The position numbers were made by a program, and so were the translations under genes. Under the pieces are notes generated by a model, which saw only the letters and a list, made by a program, of their open reading frames with translations, had not been told where the DNA came from and did not search any database. Positions 47,594 through 57,307 of a DNA stretch of 64,000 nucleotides are shown here, one piece after another (position 1 is the first letter of the stretch; the number at the start of each line of letters is the position of its first letter). Source of the stretch: Paraburkholderia youngii (lineage in GTDB: Bacteria; Pseudomonadota; Gammaproteobacteria; Burkholderiales; Burkholderiaceae); assembly GCF_013366925.1 (NCBI RefSeq), contig NZ_JAALDK010000001.1, positions 1,681,089 to 1,745,088 on the forward strand. The letters are read 5' to 3'.

Positions 47594-47675
47594 AATTGAT
47601 TAAGTCGGCTGCTTTCCTCGAAATTCATAGCAAGGCTTTCACCTACACAGCAAGTTAAGAGAAGCCCAGCGCAGC

Positions 47676-47710
47676 CGCAATAACACTTTGGGTGCAATGT
47701 TCCAATTGAG
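47676..47710 (+). promoter_or_regulatory. Two-box regulatory element, decayed copy E
   Basis: Box 1 CGCAATAACACTTTGGGTGC starts at 47676, but the spacer and palindrome are missing and only CAATTGAG remains at 47703-47710. No intact plus-strand gene follows, so this copy appears to be a deletion derivative. Confidence 0.55.
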
Positions 47711-47960
47711 CAACTATGCGGTCAGATGTGATTCCAGCAAGGCAATATGTCGGGTAACCGCAGAGGGTGGCATGTCGAACTTAACAATTTCGGGCAAGGC
47801 AATGTCCCAACTCCTCAGAAAGAACGGATCGAGTTCCTGAATTTAGACGACCACTTCCTTGATCGCCCGCATCTTCTGGGTAAGTACGGCCTGCGGGTCG
47901 CCGTAATACATGTTGCATGTTGTCTCATGAAGAGCTTGGCATCTGCACCGGACGAATGCA

Positions 47961-49196
47961 TCAATCGTCCCGATGGATATCGTGCGTAACAAAGCTGAGG
48001 TCGTTGATCGGCATATCCAACCAATCCCGATTCTGCAAGGTCCTCCTGGTATCGGCCAATCCGGTTCGCCAATGTTCCCGCATTGTCGAAATACCAAACT
48101 GATAGTCCTTGTAATGGCCTTCGTACTCCTTGTCTCGGTAGATCAAATGAATGATGTTGTAGCGCTTGTCGCATGATACTTCCTGTGCGAGTTCGTACCA
48201 GCGATCCTTTTCGCTTCCCGCGGGCAACTTCTCGAGCAACTCCCGCACCACGCGCCGAAAATGTTGAGTTCGTTGCAGCAAGTCCGTCACGAGACGAGTG
48301 CGGCTGGAGTACTGGACATCTTTGACGCGTCCCATGACTTCGCTTAGATCGCTCGGCACCGGCCCGGTCGCGCTCCACAGATCAACCTGAAAAGCGAGCG
48401 TGTCGCGACGTGGCGTCGCTTGCATAACCTCGAATAGCGGAGTATTCGACATAAGGCCGCCGTCCCAGTAATACTCGTTCTCGATCTCCACAGCCGCGAA
48501 GCCCGGCGGTAAAGCACCGGACGCGATGAAATGCTCGGCACGCAACGGTATGCGGGTATTGTCGAAATAGGCGAAGTTTCCTGTGCGGGCGTTCACGGCG
48601 CCCACCGAAACCCGTACCTCCGCCGAATTGATTCGGTCAAAGTCGCAGAACCGCTCGAGCGTGGCCTTGAGCGGCCTCGTGTCGTAAAAGCTTGCCGTTT
48701 GCGGATTCCCGGTTGAGTGGAAAGCGGGCGGCGGAAACCTGGGTACGAAAAATCCCTTTTGGCCATTGACAATCGCGCTCGCAGCCTGAAATGCCGTAAA
48801 GCTCTTACGCACACCGTCATGCACGTTGAACAACGTGTCCTCGATCGCGGCCGGTATGGGCATTCCGAACGCAGGCTGGCAGATCGTCTCCCAGAATTCT
48901 GAGAGCCGTGCCACCCGGTGCTCGGGCGCATTGCCGGCGATAATCGCCGCGTTCAACGCACCAATCGAAATGCCGGCCAGCCAGTTCGGGCGAATACCTG
49001 CTTCTTCAAGGCCCTGATAGACGCCTGCCTGATAGGCCCCCAGCGCGCCCCCGCCCTGTAACATCAGCGCGATCGTCTCGTACTGGGGCAACTCGATACG
49101 CGGACTGGCGCGAACGTCCACCGACGCTTGGGCACGCTCACCCACCCCATTTCCGGGGGCGCCGACGCCGACCCGCCTGACGTTGCTTTGCACCAT
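47961..49196 (-). CDS. Patatin-like phospholipase
   Basis: A 411-aa acyl hydrolase. The glycine-rich oxyanion motif is 'ALMLQGGGALGAYQAGVYQG', the nucleophile Ser is in 'LAGISIGALNAAIIAG' and the dyad Asp in 'YYWDGGLMSNTPLFEV'. A C-terminal DUF3734-type region ('YNIIHLIYRDKEYEGHYKDY') follows. The start ATG 49196 has AAGGAGAGG upstream. It lies 19 bp downstream of the 3-hydroxybutyrate dehydrogenase gene; the pairing suggests a role in polyhydroxybutyrate or membrane-lipid turnover (inference). Confidence 0.9.
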   Translation of the reverse strand: MVQSNVRRVGVGAPGNGVGERAQASVDVRASPRIELPQYETIALMLQGGGALGAYQAGVYQGLEEAGIRPNWLAGISIGALNAAIIAGNAPEHRVARLSEFWETICQPAFGMPIPAAIEDTLFNVHDGVRKSFTAFQAASAIVNGQKGFFVPRFPPPAFHSTGNPQTASFYDTRPLKATLERFCDFDRINSAEVRVSVGAVNARTGNFAYFDNTRIPLRAEHFIASGALPPGFAAVEIENEYYWDGGLMSNTPLFEVMQATPRRDTLAFQVDLWSATGPVPSDLSEVMGRVKDVQYSSRTRLVTDLLQRTQHFRRVVRELLEKLPAGSEKDRWYELAQEVSCDKRYNIIHLIYRDKEYEGHYKDYQFGISTMREHWRTGLADTRRTLQNRDWLDMPINDLSFVTHDIHRDD

Positions 49197-49215
49197 GACG
49201 CCTCTCCTTGCGGGC

Positions 49216-50013
49216 TTACTGCATATACCAGCCATGGCTTACGATGAACGATTGGCCGGTCAAAGCTGCGCTCGAGAACGCGGACAGGAACAGCACCGTC
49301 TGTGCGACGTCGTCTACCGTGGTGAACATGCCGTCTACGGTGTTGCCGAGCATCACGCGTTTGACCACTTCTTCCTTACTGATGCCGAGTTCTTTGGCCT
49401 GCTCGGGAATCTGCTTGTCGACGAGCGGCGTGCGCACGAACCCCGGGCAAACCACATGGGAGCGTACGTTATGTTTCGCCCCTTCCTTCGCAAGAACGCG
49501 CGCGAGGCCGAGCAACGCGTGCTTGGCGGTCACATAAGCGGATTTCAGCGGCGAAGCTTCATGCGAGTGCACGGACCCCATGTAGATCACGACACCGCCG
49601 CGGTCGTCCTTGTACATGTGCTTCAATGCGGCCTTGGTAGTCAGGAACGCACCGTCGACGTGAATCGCCTGCATATTTTTCCAGTCGGAAAATGCATAGT
49701 TTTCGATCGGATTGACAATCTGGATGCCGGCGTTTGAAATCAGGATGTCGACTGCGCCCAATTCCGCAGCCACCGTGTCGAATCCCTGGTTGACGGCATC
49801 TTCCTTCGTGACGTCCATCGCCACACCAATGCTTTTGCCGCCAGCCTGTTTGATTTCCTCGGCCACGGCGTTCGCCCCGCCCTGATTCAAATCGGCGATC
49901 GCAACCGCCGCGCCCGCAGCCGAGAGCGTCAACGCGATCTGTTTGCCGATGCCGCTTGCGGCGCCGGTAACCAGTGCAACTCTTCCGATGAGACTCCTGT
50001 TCAACATAGACAT
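49216..50013 (-). CDS. bdhA: 3-hydroxybutyrate dehydrogenase (SDR family)
   Basis: A 265-aa short-chain dehydrogenase. The NAD site is '[20 protein letters not shown]', followed by '[13 protein letters not shown]', the Ser in '[20 protein letters not shown]' with Tyr-x3-Lys, and '[17 protein letters not shown]', a signature shared with BdhA enzymes that interconvert acetoacetate and D-3-hydroxybutyrate. Start ATG 50013 is favoured by GGGAG; ATG 50007 is possible. It is transcribed with the patatin gene. Confidence 0.87.
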   Translation of the reverse strand: MSMLNRSLIGRVALVTGAASGIGKQIALTLSAAGAAVAIADLNQGGANAVAEEIKQAGGKSIGVAMDVTKEDAVNQGFDTVAAELGAVDILISNAGIQIVNPIENYAFSDWKNMQAIHVDGAFLTTKAALKHMYKDDRGGVVIYMGSVHSHEASPLKSAYVTAKHALLGLARVLAKEGAKHNVRSHVVCPGFVRTPLVDKQIPEQAKELGISKEEVVKRVMLGNTVDGMFTTVDDVAQTVLFLSAFSSAALTGQSFIVSHGWYMQ

Positions 50014-50231
50014 CAGCATCTCCCAAATTGACTGTGACGGCTCGAATGTTCCGCGCGCACGCTTTTCACTCGACGCCCATTGAGTTACTCGAATGCAACT
50101 TCGTGAAAGTCCCCAGCCTGAGGTCCGCCACGGGACGCACACCTTCACATCTCGTAGGCCCGGTGCAACTCCCGGCAACACTGCGCCAAACAGTTTCAGC
50201 CATCTGCACGTGCAGCCCCACGGGATCGGAC

Positions 50232-51164
50232 TTAGATGTCGGCGTAATCGATACCAGTCAGCACACCCAGATGAGCAACTGTAGTGAATCGCGACTCTTG
50301 CTTCGTATCGATGTTCAGCTCGCGGACGTTGCCCCCCAGATCGGTCACAAATGCGCGGCGGCCCAGTGGATCCAGAGACACACCAATGCCTTCCTCCAGC
50401 GCGCGGGCGAGCACCTGGTGATCAACCAGTCCGGACGCCGTGATTTTTGCGCGATTTAGTGTATTTCCGTCATGCGTATCGTCGCCACGGTCAGTCCAGT
50501 ACAGTACGCCATCGCGGTGATCGATATCGAGATCGATCGGCTCGGGCAGATCGGCCAGCAAACATTCGACATCCGGGCGCTGATCGGGTGTCGCACCGGG
50601 CGGCAGCTCAATGCCAGCCCTGAAGATGCGGCCCTCTCCGGCATCCGGCGATCCCTTTTGAGTCCAATAGACATGGCCGTTTGCCGTATCCAATGCGATG
50701 CCTACACAATGGCGGGTCGCATCGCCCGTATGTTCCGGGAAACTCCCGGTGCGGACGAGTTCCGTCACCTCAGTACCGTCCAGCCGCGCGCGCATGACCC
50801 GCATGCCTTCGCGATCGCACCAATAGAGATGACCGCCCTCCTTGTCCAGCGCCAGTTCCTTAGGCGTCCCGGCCAGGCCGGAAGGCACCAGTACACGATG
50901 CTCCCTTCCATCGAGCTTCGCGCTTTCGATAGTTCCGTCATTGGGGGGAACTGCGCCGGAAGCCGGATCGCTGTCGACCAGATGGATGCCGGTTCCCATG
51001 TTAGTCCAGTACACCACCCGGTTTTCAGCATCGACCTTGATGCCGTCGGGCGTGCGCGTGAGATTCGCGATAACGACCTCGTGTGAACCGTCCGGCAACA
51101 GAGCGATGATCGCTGGTGGACGTGCCTGCAGGACATATAGCGTACCGCCATTCTTCGTAGCCAC
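50232..51164 (-). CDS. YWTD beta-propeller protein, second copy
   Basis: A 310-aa protein starting at GTG 51164, which has GGAGG eight bases upstream; an ATG at 51188 is the alternative. Blades are marked by '[15 protein letters not shown]', '[19 protein letters not shown]', '[20 protein letters not shown]' and '[20 protein letters not shown]'. The '[12 protein letters not shown]' and 'LPEPIDL' segments are identical or nearly so to the copy at 41012-41929. It precedes bdhA on the same strand with a 218-bp gap that holds no gene. Confidence 0.82.
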   Translation of the reverse strand: MATKNGGTLYVLQARPPAIIALLPDGSHEVVIANLTRTPDGIKVDAENRVVYWTNMGTGIHLVDSDPASGAVPPNDGTIESAKLDGREHRVLVPSGLAGTPKELALDKEGGHLYWCDREGMRVMRARLDGTEVTELVRTGSFPEHTGDATRHCVGIALDTANGHVYWTQKGSPDAGEGRIFRAGIELPPGATPDQRPDVECLLADLPEPIDLDIDHRDGVLYWTDRGDDTHDGNTLNRAKITASGLVDHQVLARALEEGIGVSLDPLGRRAFVTDLGGNVRELNIDTKQESRFTTVAHLGVLTGIDYADI

Positions 51165-51962
51165 AGTAAGTACCCTCCATCTAGTCAAAATAACTGTCGT
51201 CGTCCAGCTCCGAGTCAGATCCTTAGTCCCACAGCAGGACGCTTCTCAATGTTCAACGGACATTCGGATTCAATCGTTAAACGCTTTCACCGGGTCGTCT
51301 TTTGCCTAACGCATTGCACCGAATCACCCATTCGTCGACCGCGGAACCCACGGACATCTGGATGACCACGAGGGCCGCACGACGGCTCGACTGCCTGGCC
51401 AGTCAGCATATGACGTTGCGCTTGACCGAGACATTGCACGTCTCTGTAATCCGAAACACGTTCGGGTGCCGGTCCTCGTTGCTGAACAAGCTTCGAGCGC
51501 CAATGTGCACCTGCACCTGCATCTGCACCTTCAATGACATGGAAATACATGTCGATGCATATACACAGTTAACGCCCGAACATGGGAAAAATCCCTCGAC
51601 ATAGCGGGAAGACCATGCATGTGCCTCATTTTGAGCGCCGGCCTTCGAACACAGTTTAGGGTATGCCGAGGACAGTCACAATTACACTTTGGATTAGGTG
51701 TTACACGACACTCATTCCATTCGATATGGTGTTGCTAACACCATCGTGCTATTGCATCGCGCCCGCTTGCAACCTAAGGTTTCGTCAAGAGCAACATCTT
51801 TGAGCGCTGGCGTAGATAAAGCGAGAGCAATTGCAGGCCGCCGGAACCAACGGTGAATCTCTCGGCTTCGGATTTACGGGGATGAAACCTGCGATGCGAA
51901 ATACGGGCTCCGATATTCCGCTCATTGGCGTCGGCCCATACGAGCCATTTCCGCCGTAGCGA
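51165..51962. other. Long intergenic region holding motif copy D
   Basis: Nearly 800 bp without a supportable gene between the divergent YWTD and MscS genes. Apart from motif copy D at 51678-51757 only short, unlikely frames are present. Confidence 0.5.
51678..51757 (+). promoter_or_regulatory. Two-box regulatory element, copy D (upstream of MscS-type channel)
   Basis: Box 1 ACAATTACACTTTGGATT starts at 51678. Box 2, GGTGTTGCTAACACC followed by ATCGTGCTATTGCA, starts at 51728, 50 bp later. The channel start follows about 206-245 bp downstream. Confidence 0.68.
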
Positions 51963-53477
51963 GTGGTAACGCCCATCGCAATTGAGTCAGAGCCCACTAC
52001 CGTGAACGAGCCATTGAACCAGATACTCTATCCATGCGGGGCAGCCGTGATAAATGTACTGGTCCTGCTTTGGTCGCCTGGCCGACGGCAGCCCGTCCTG
52101 CATGCGGCACTAAAATGCGCCCTATTCGTGCTTCTGACAGTGTCGATGCTTCGATATGGCATCGTCCCCACCCAAGCCGCGCATCGATTTTCGGACCCAT
52201 CCGTTCACTTTCTTCACGGAGTCCTTGAAACGGGATGGTGGCTGTTAGCAGCCGCGACGACTATGGCCGTAGTGCGAGCCTACTACGTTGTTGGCTATCG
52301 ACTGCGTCAGAACCGGTTCACGCTGGACGTAATCGCAGCCCTGCTCTATCTTGGAGCAGTGATCGCAATTGTCGCCGATGTATTCGACATCCCGCTCAAG
52401 GGGGTCCTGGCCACCTCTGGCGCTTTAGCCATCATCCTTGGCCTCGCGCTCCAAAGCACCCTTTCAGACCTTTTTTCCGGCTTGTTGATTAACGCTACGT
52501 CTCCCTATCGTGTCGGAGATTCCGTAACGTTGGATGAGGTAGCGGACGGGGAAGTTGTTGAAGTTACCTGGCGCGCGACCCACATAGCCAAAGCAAACCG
52601 CGACATGGTCGTCGTGCCAAACAGTGTCATCGCCAAATCGCGAATCGTAAACCGCAGCTTCCCTCTCGGTCCTCACGCAACAGTCGCCAAGTTTGAGACC
52701 ACGACGCAGCTTCGACCGTCTGAAGTTGTTCATGCCCTCGAACTCGCCCTGCAAACCTGTGTTGGCATCTCCAAAGATCCTAAGCCGAGCGTGGCTACGA
52801 CCTCCATCGGTCGAAGAACAGCCATGTACGGCATCACCTTTTCCAGAACGGGTGAACGATCAGAAGTAGAGGTGCTGAACAAATTCTATGACGCAGCTCA
52901 TCGCCATCTGGAGTCGTTTACCGTTCCACTGGAACATGGGAACGAATTCGCCGACATCCCAGGCGGAACACTCGCATATCGACTAGTTGAAGCTATCGGT
53001 ATATTCGGGATGCTTTCTAAAGACCAACGGATTCAACTAGCAAAATCTCTGGTTCGTCGCGAATGCGCACCCGGACAAGTGCTGCTTGGCGCCGGAACGT
53101 GCTCACAATCCATTTCAATTGTCGGGTATGGAGTCGTCGCGGCATCCGCAACGCAAGACTCTGGTGGCCACTACGACATCGTCCGTCTTGGTCCTCGAGA
53201 ATACTTCGGCGAGAGCGGACCAATCGCGGGTATTGCTTCAATGGTTACGTTCGTCGCACGGACCTATGTAATCGTCTATGAATTACCAGACCACGCCGTG
53301 ATGAATCTCCTTAAACAACATGCCGATGTCGCACACGCTTTCGCTGCAAAGCTCGAGGCACGCGAACGAAAAGGACAAGCCCTGATGCAGGTGTCTCCAG
53401 AGGTCCACATGGCAGAGAATGGACTGATGCAGTGGCTACATCGCTGTATCGAGGCAATCCATCACAAGTTGGCATGA
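51963..53477 (+). CDS. MscS-family mechanosensitive channel with C-terminal cNMP-binding-like domain
   Basis: A 504-aa inner-membrane protein (GTG 51963; GTG 52002 also possible). There are four hydrophobic helices in residues 20-165, the pore helix 'LATSGALAIILGLALQSTLS' and the conserved beta-domain start 'SDLFSGLLINATSPYRVGD', then 'VVVPNSVIAKSRIVNRSFP'. Residues about 345-470 form a cyclic-nucleotide-binding fold ('ECAPGQVLLGAG' and 'DIVRLGPREYFGESGPIAGI'). The Arg of the phosphate-binding cassette is replaced by Ser, so cAMP or cGMP binding is doubtful. It is preceded by motif copy D. Confidence 0.88.
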   Translation: MVTPIAIESEPTTVNEPLNQILYPCGAAVINVLVLLWSPGRRQPVLHAALKCALFVLLTVSMLRYGIVPTQAAHRFSDPSVHFLHGVLETGWWLLAAATTMAVVRAYYVVGYRLRQNRFTLDVIAALLYLGAVIAIVADVFDIPLKGVLATSGALAIILGLALQSTLSDLFSGLLINATSPYRVGDSVTLDEVADGEVVEVTWRATHIAKANRDMVVVPNSVIAKSRIVNRSFPLGPHATVAKFETTTQLRPSEVVHALELALQTCVGISKDPKPSVATTSIGRRTAMYGITFSRTGERSEVEVLNKFYDAAHRHLESFTVPLEHGNEFADIPGGTLAYRLVEAIGIFGMLSKDQRIQLAKSLVRRECAPGQVLLGAGTCSQSISIVGYGVVAASATQDSGGHYDIVRLGPREYFGESGPIAGIASMVTFVARTYVIVYELPDHAVMNLLKQHADVAHAFAAKLEARERKGQALMQVSPEVHMAENGLMQWLHRCIEAIHHKLA

Positions 53478-53560
53478 TTTGACGTCTTCCCCGTCCTCAA
53501 CTCACGGCAGCCGCGCAGATGCACATCATCGCCACGGGGCAGACGAACGCTACTCACGGA

Positions 53561-54400
53561 TCATGAAAACTCGGCCGACGAAATATCAAGACCTACCAAT
53601 AAGAGCGATTTGACGACGTTGCCGTCGGCCTCAAGTCGGTAAGCGCGGCGCTTCGTGGGCATCACGATGCCGTTGAAGATCTTGTGCTCATCGCAGTAAT
53701 GGGCGACGTGCCCCGGGCCCGCCAGAGTCGGGCCATAGTCCAGTCGTCGCAAATGGCCTTTACCGTCGAAGTAGAAGGTCTGCACAGGTGTATGAGTCAC
53801 AAATTCGGACGGGTACATGACGGGGAGTCGACGCCATGTTTCGCCATTTTCCTGCCAGATATCGTCCTCCACGCATTCGAAACCCGGATCTGCAAACACG
53901 AAGGGAACGACGAAGTAGTTCCAATTGGCGTATCCGCAGAAATACGCGAGATGCAGATCATCCCACTGGGACATGGCGGTGTGACCTGCAAATGCGTCAC
54001 TCGGATTGATGCGCGCCTGTAACAACGTCCCGTCTGTCCGCTCCAAAGCTACGCGGTCAGGCCTGTACGTCAGGCGTAGGTCGGGTTCTCGGAAGCCCGT
54101 CATTCGAAAATACTGTTCGCGGGTGGTTCCCTCGCAGACAAGATGTGCGAGTTCACCACCGCCATGACCCTTTCGATCAAACAGTTGTCCATAAAGCGAC
54201 ATGCGTACCGAAAACTGCGTCAATTCTCGCCATCTGTCCAATCCGCCGTGGGCAGCAATAGCCTCATCGAGCAATGGTTGCTGTATGCCGGATTCGCCAC
54301 CAACTGAAACCTTCGGTATGCCGGCGGAACCCAAGATGAAACCCATAGAACCGAGGATCCCGGCCTGCAAGAATTTGCGACGTCTACTAAGGTCTTCCAT
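53561..54400 (-). CDS. Tat-exported protein of unknown function
   Basis: A 279-aa protein with a twin-arginine signal (MEDLSRRRKFLQAGILGSMG, then FILGSAGIPKV). The mature part begins 'LLDEAIAAHGGLDRWRELTQ' and continues as a beta-rich domain with 'DLRLTYRPDRVALERTDGTL', 'YANWNYFVVPFVFADPG' and 'PSEFVTHTPVQTFYFDGKGH', which resembles outer-membrane lipoprotein-sorting (LolA-like) folds. The start ATG 54400 is chosen for the signal. It diverges from a truncated MarR gene only 17 bp away, so part of its promoter lies in the remnant. Confidence 0.7.
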   Translation of the reverse strand: MEDLSRRRKFLQAGILGSMGFILGSAGIPKVSVGGESGIQQPLLDEAIAAHGGLDRWRELTQFSVRMSLYGQLFDRKGHGGGELAHLVCEGTTREQYFRMTGFREPDLRLTYRPDRVALERTDGTLLQARINPSDAFAGHTAMSQWDDLHLAYFCGYANWNYFVVPFVFADPGFECVEDDIWQENGETWRRLPVMYPSEFVTHTPVQTFYFDGKGHLRRLDYGPTLAGPGHVAHYCDEHKIFNGIVMPTKRRAYRLEADGNVVKSLLLVGLDISSAEFS

Positions 54401-54417
54401 GGAGTCTTCGCCCAACC

Positions 54418-54711
54418 ATGACCGAACTCGCCTACTCAATGGTGCTTGACCGATCGGCGCTTGCACGGAACGTCAAGCCGCTCGAACGCGACGGGTATCT
54501 CGCGCTGCGGCCCGACGAGGACGATGGCAGAAGCCGGCGCGTCGATTTGACAGCCGCCGACCGTGCGAAGCTTGCTGAGGCCAATCGCCTTTGGCGAAAA
54601 GCGCAGCGTCGCTTTGAAGAGATCTATGGCGAGGAACGAGCGGCGGCGCTGCGCGTTGCACTCGCGGAGATTTATTCGGATGAATTTGCGGTAGCTTTTG
54701 GGGAGCCGTGA
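54418..54711 (+). pseudogene. MarR-family regulator, 5'-truncated
   Basis: The 97-aa frame starts inside the winged helix: 'TELAYSMVLDRSALARNVKP', then 'LERDGYLALRPDEDDGRSRR', continuing to a normal MarR C-terminus. The first 45-50 residues with the dimer helix and first half of the HTH are missing, cut by the neighbouring Tat-protein gene. DNA binding is not expected. Confidence 0.75.
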
Positions 54712-54797
54712 AGGCTGGTAGCTGAAAAGAAATGTCTATTGACGAATTGTTCTGCCTGTAGCCGACCGTCAGCTGCAAACGCTGCCCCCGCCAGCCT

Positions 54798-55451
54798 CTA
54801 TGGTGTTGCATCGACCGGGTCAGTCCGCAGAATCCCTCGGACACCCATGCGTTTGTGGCGCCGGACTGCCTGGGGCGGACGGCCAACCCCGCGCATGAAA
54901 GCGTCCCGCATATGCTCGTAGTCGCGAAAACCGGCCTCTCTCGCGATAACATCAAGCGGATGCCGGCTCTGTTCGATCATCAGCCGCGCTACCTCCAGTC
55001 GAAGTCTTTCAATAGCCTTGGCCGGAGACGCTCCCGTTTCGAGCGTAAACACACGGCTGAACTGGCGCGGACTCAGGTGAGCGATTTTGGCCAAGTCCTC
55101 TACCGTCAGCGAACGCCTCAGATTCTGGCGCGCATAGTTCAGGGCATTCTGGATCCGATCGGATTTCGGGGCGAGGTTCAGCATTTCGGAATGCTGCGAC
55201 TGGCCGCCCGCCCGCCGCTGAGGCATGACAAGCCTGTGCGCGACTGAACGGGCCGTTTCAGCACCCAGATCCGTTTCCACCATCGCGAGTGCCAGGTCAA
55301 GGCCAGCCGTCATGCCCGCGGACGTCCAGATCGGACCATCGACAATGTAGATCTGGTCTTCCTCGACGTGGATATCCGGAAAACGTTCCTGCATTGCGCG
55401 CCCATACGCCCAATGCGTCGTGGCGCGCCGCTGCGCCAGCAAGCCTATGAC
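54798..55451 (-). pseudogene. GlxA-type regulator, C-terminal part (AraC HTH intact)
   Basis: The frame encodes 'GLLAQRRATTHWAYG', the rest of the DJ-1/PfpI domain (VDGPIWTSAGMTAGLDLALA) and both AraC helix-turn-helices ('TVEDLAKIAHLSPRQFSRVF' and 'DVIAREAGFRDYEHMRDAFM'). The first 120 or so residues are absent: an in-frame stop lies seven codons before GLLAQRR. It may still yield a short DNA-binding protein from a TTG or similar start at 55442, but it lacks the effector-domain half. It pairs with the fragment at 47380-47593. Confidence 0.75.
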
Positions 55452-56146
55452 TGCGGGCCTTCACACTACCGCGCGCCGGCGGCGTGCTCTGATCCGCGCG
55501 ATCAACAGCGTCGATGCGAAGTATTCGGGAATCGCAATGTGCATCGCTATCCTTACTGCGTTGCTGTATTTTCACCTCGCGAGCGACCCAGGTAATCTCG
55601 ACCCCGCGACCGTGCACATGCATGTGACCTCGCCTGCAAACTGATCTCGTCGCTTTCCGGGAGATGTGCCCGGCAATGCCGATATTCGCGCCGCTCAAAC
55701 CGCTTGACTGGTTCGCGTACCCTCCCGCGTGGATCCTGCCGTTCACCCCGCCGCGGAAATCGCGAGGGTACAGGTTCTCGCCGAACATCGCCGGGAACAA
55801 CAGGCCAATCCGGACCAGCATGACCGCGGAAGTCACACATCCGATGCCGTCAGTGGACAGCGAGACATGACCGAAACTCTACGTGCAGGAGGTGCACCAC
55901 TCCAATGCACAATGGACTAGCTAAACCTTCGTACGGGTGGCACCAGGTGCCATCTCATATGTAACCCAAAGTACTATTGCGACTGCGCGGGGCTTACTTT
56001 AAATTCATTCGTAGACGGAAGCCTTGTTGTGGACTTCATCAAAGCAGCTGGCTCGTTCGATGCGAGAGACTACGTTAAGGGCCTCATTCCGCGTGAGAAG
56101 AGGACGTTGTTCGGCGACGTTATTGCATTACTTACAATACCTGATC
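55452..56146. other. Intergenic region with remnants and motif copy F
   Basis: No frame could be assigned to a family. Some short frames on both strands contain hydrophobic stretches (for example 'SGIAMCIAILTALLYFHLAS' on the plus strand near 55540) and look like scraps of membrane-protein genes. Motif copy F is at 55900-55980. Confidence 0.4.
55900..55980 (-). promoter_or_regulatory. Two-box regulatory element, degenerate copy F (minus orientation)
   Basis: On the minus strand box 1 GCAATAGTACTTTGGG starts at 55980 and box 2, GGTTTAGCTAGTCC followed by ATTGTGCATTGGAG, starts at 55927, 53 bp later. The palindrome has decayed and no intact gene follows on that strand. Confidence 0.55.
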
Positions 56147-56455
56147 ATGTGCGTTGATCTTGAACAGATAAGGAAACAGGCGGAATTGATGACGGGTGAG
56201 GTGGCCGATACCCTTCGACAAGTCGCCAACGAGATCGAGCTGCTTCGCAGGCACCTGGCCGAGGCCCATACCAGCAATGCGGACAGCGAACGACTCAACT
56301 GGTTATGTGAGCAGGCCCATGACGAGTATTACCGTGAGATATCCCGCACCTACATAACACTGCCTCGCATCAAAACGCAGAAGAATGGTGTAACCGCCAT
56401 GACATTGAGGGAGGCTATCGACCTCGTTCGCCAGCCTCGGGATCGTGACCTTTAG
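56147..56455 (+). CDS. Small hypothetical protein
   Basis: A 102-aa soluble protein from ATG 56147. An N-terminal amphipathic helix (EQIRKQAELMTGEVADTLRQ) is followed by a compact domain with 'SERLNWLCEQAHDEYYREIS' and 'GVTAMTLREAIDLVRQPRDR'. The last part resembles small Burkholderia hypothetical proteins with a 'LTLREAID' ending. The acidic/basic balance suggests a cytoplasmic protein. It lies 125 bp before the thioredoxin-fold gene in the same direction. Confidence 0.55.
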   Translation: MCVDLEQIRKQAELMTGEVADTLRQVANEIELLRRHLAEAHTSNADSERLNWLCEQAHDEYYREISRTYITLPRIKTQKNGVTAMTLREAIDLVRQPRDRDL

Positions 56456-56580
56456 GAAATATTTGTTCGACCAGCCGCACGACCCTATTGCACTTTGCGA
56501 GCGGCAACCGAATCTTCGGTCACACCGTCTATGGTCGGTTCCGCCGCTGATCACAAGACTCGATACCTCGCCTGCCACAC

Positions 56581-57222
56581 ATGTTTCCAGCCAATACCGG
56601 GGAACTCCCTCGATCAACCGTTCCCCTGCTGCGTCGCCGCCCGGTCATCCTGTTTCTCTGTGCAGCTGTATGCATTCTGGTCGGGACCGGCGTAGCACTG
56701 TGGCGATACTTCGGCGTTGGTGGAGTGACCAGTTACTCGAATCAGGCTGTTCTCTTCCTAGACTCCGACCTGCGTCTGCCGCCGGACCTGGCAGGCAATA
56801 CCGGACGCATTCGTGTCGTGCATTTCTGGGACCCCGACTGCGCAAGCTGTAACGAGAACACCGACGCCCACTTGAACTATCTGATCACGATGTTCAGAGG
56901 CGCGGATATCGACTTCTACAGCGTGCGCAAGCCCGGTACCCACGGACAATTACCGGCCTTCCTGCGAGGCAAGCTCAAGCCTTTACCGGGAATCGAAGGA
57001 ATGGAGCGCATACCGGCCAGTCCCGCTATCGCCATTTGGGCTGCGGATGGCAAGCTCGCCTACGCGGGACCCTATCGCGCGGGTCTTGTCTGTAGTTCGA
57101 ACAACAGTTTCGTGGAGCCGATTCTCGACAAGCTGGTCGCAGGTGCACATGTCGAACCTGCTCCGATGGTCGCCGTCGGCTGCTATTGCCCGTGGAATGC
57201 CGCCCGCGGCCAGCACGCATAG
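56581..57222 (+). CDS. Membrane-anchored thioredoxin-fold protein (DUF6436-like)
   Basis: A 213-aa protein with one N-terminal TM (residues 20-41, RPVILFLCAAVCILVGTGVA) and a periplasmic thioredoxin-like domain. The redox motif CASC is in 'VHFWDPDCASCNENTDAHL' at residues 87-90, and the cis-Pro region is in 'IPASPAIAIWAADGKLAYAG'. It lies immediately upstream of a broken SCO gene and convergent to cyoABCDE, so a role in maturation of the oxidase or of periplasmic copper/thiol proteins is plausible but unproven. Confidence 0.72.
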   Translation: MFPANTGELPRSTVPLLRRRPVILFLCAAVCILVGTGVALWRYFGVGGVTSYSNQAVLFLDSDLRLPPDLAGNTGRIRVVHFWDPDCASCNENTDAHLNYLITMFRGADIDFYSVRKPGTHGQLPAFLRGKLKPLPGIEGMERIPASPAIAIWAADGKLAYAGPYRAGLVCSSNNSFVEPILDKLVAGAHVEPAPMVAVGCYCPWNAARGQHA

Positions 57223-57307
57223 AGGTGTATCGTTGGTCGCGCTAACGACACGCTGTGCTCCGCACGCGACCAGCTTCGCCCCTGCCTCCTCCTCATGGAA
57301 TTTCAGC

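Noticed and set aside
47815..48378. 187-codon minus-strand frame overlapping the patatin C-terminus
   Set aside because: Alternative frame of the patatin gene with no recognisable domain.
56460..56545. Possible eighth copy of the two-box element (TATTGCACTTTGCG near 56487)
   Set aside because: Only part of box 1 matches and no palindrome or CAATTGAG lies at the expected distance.
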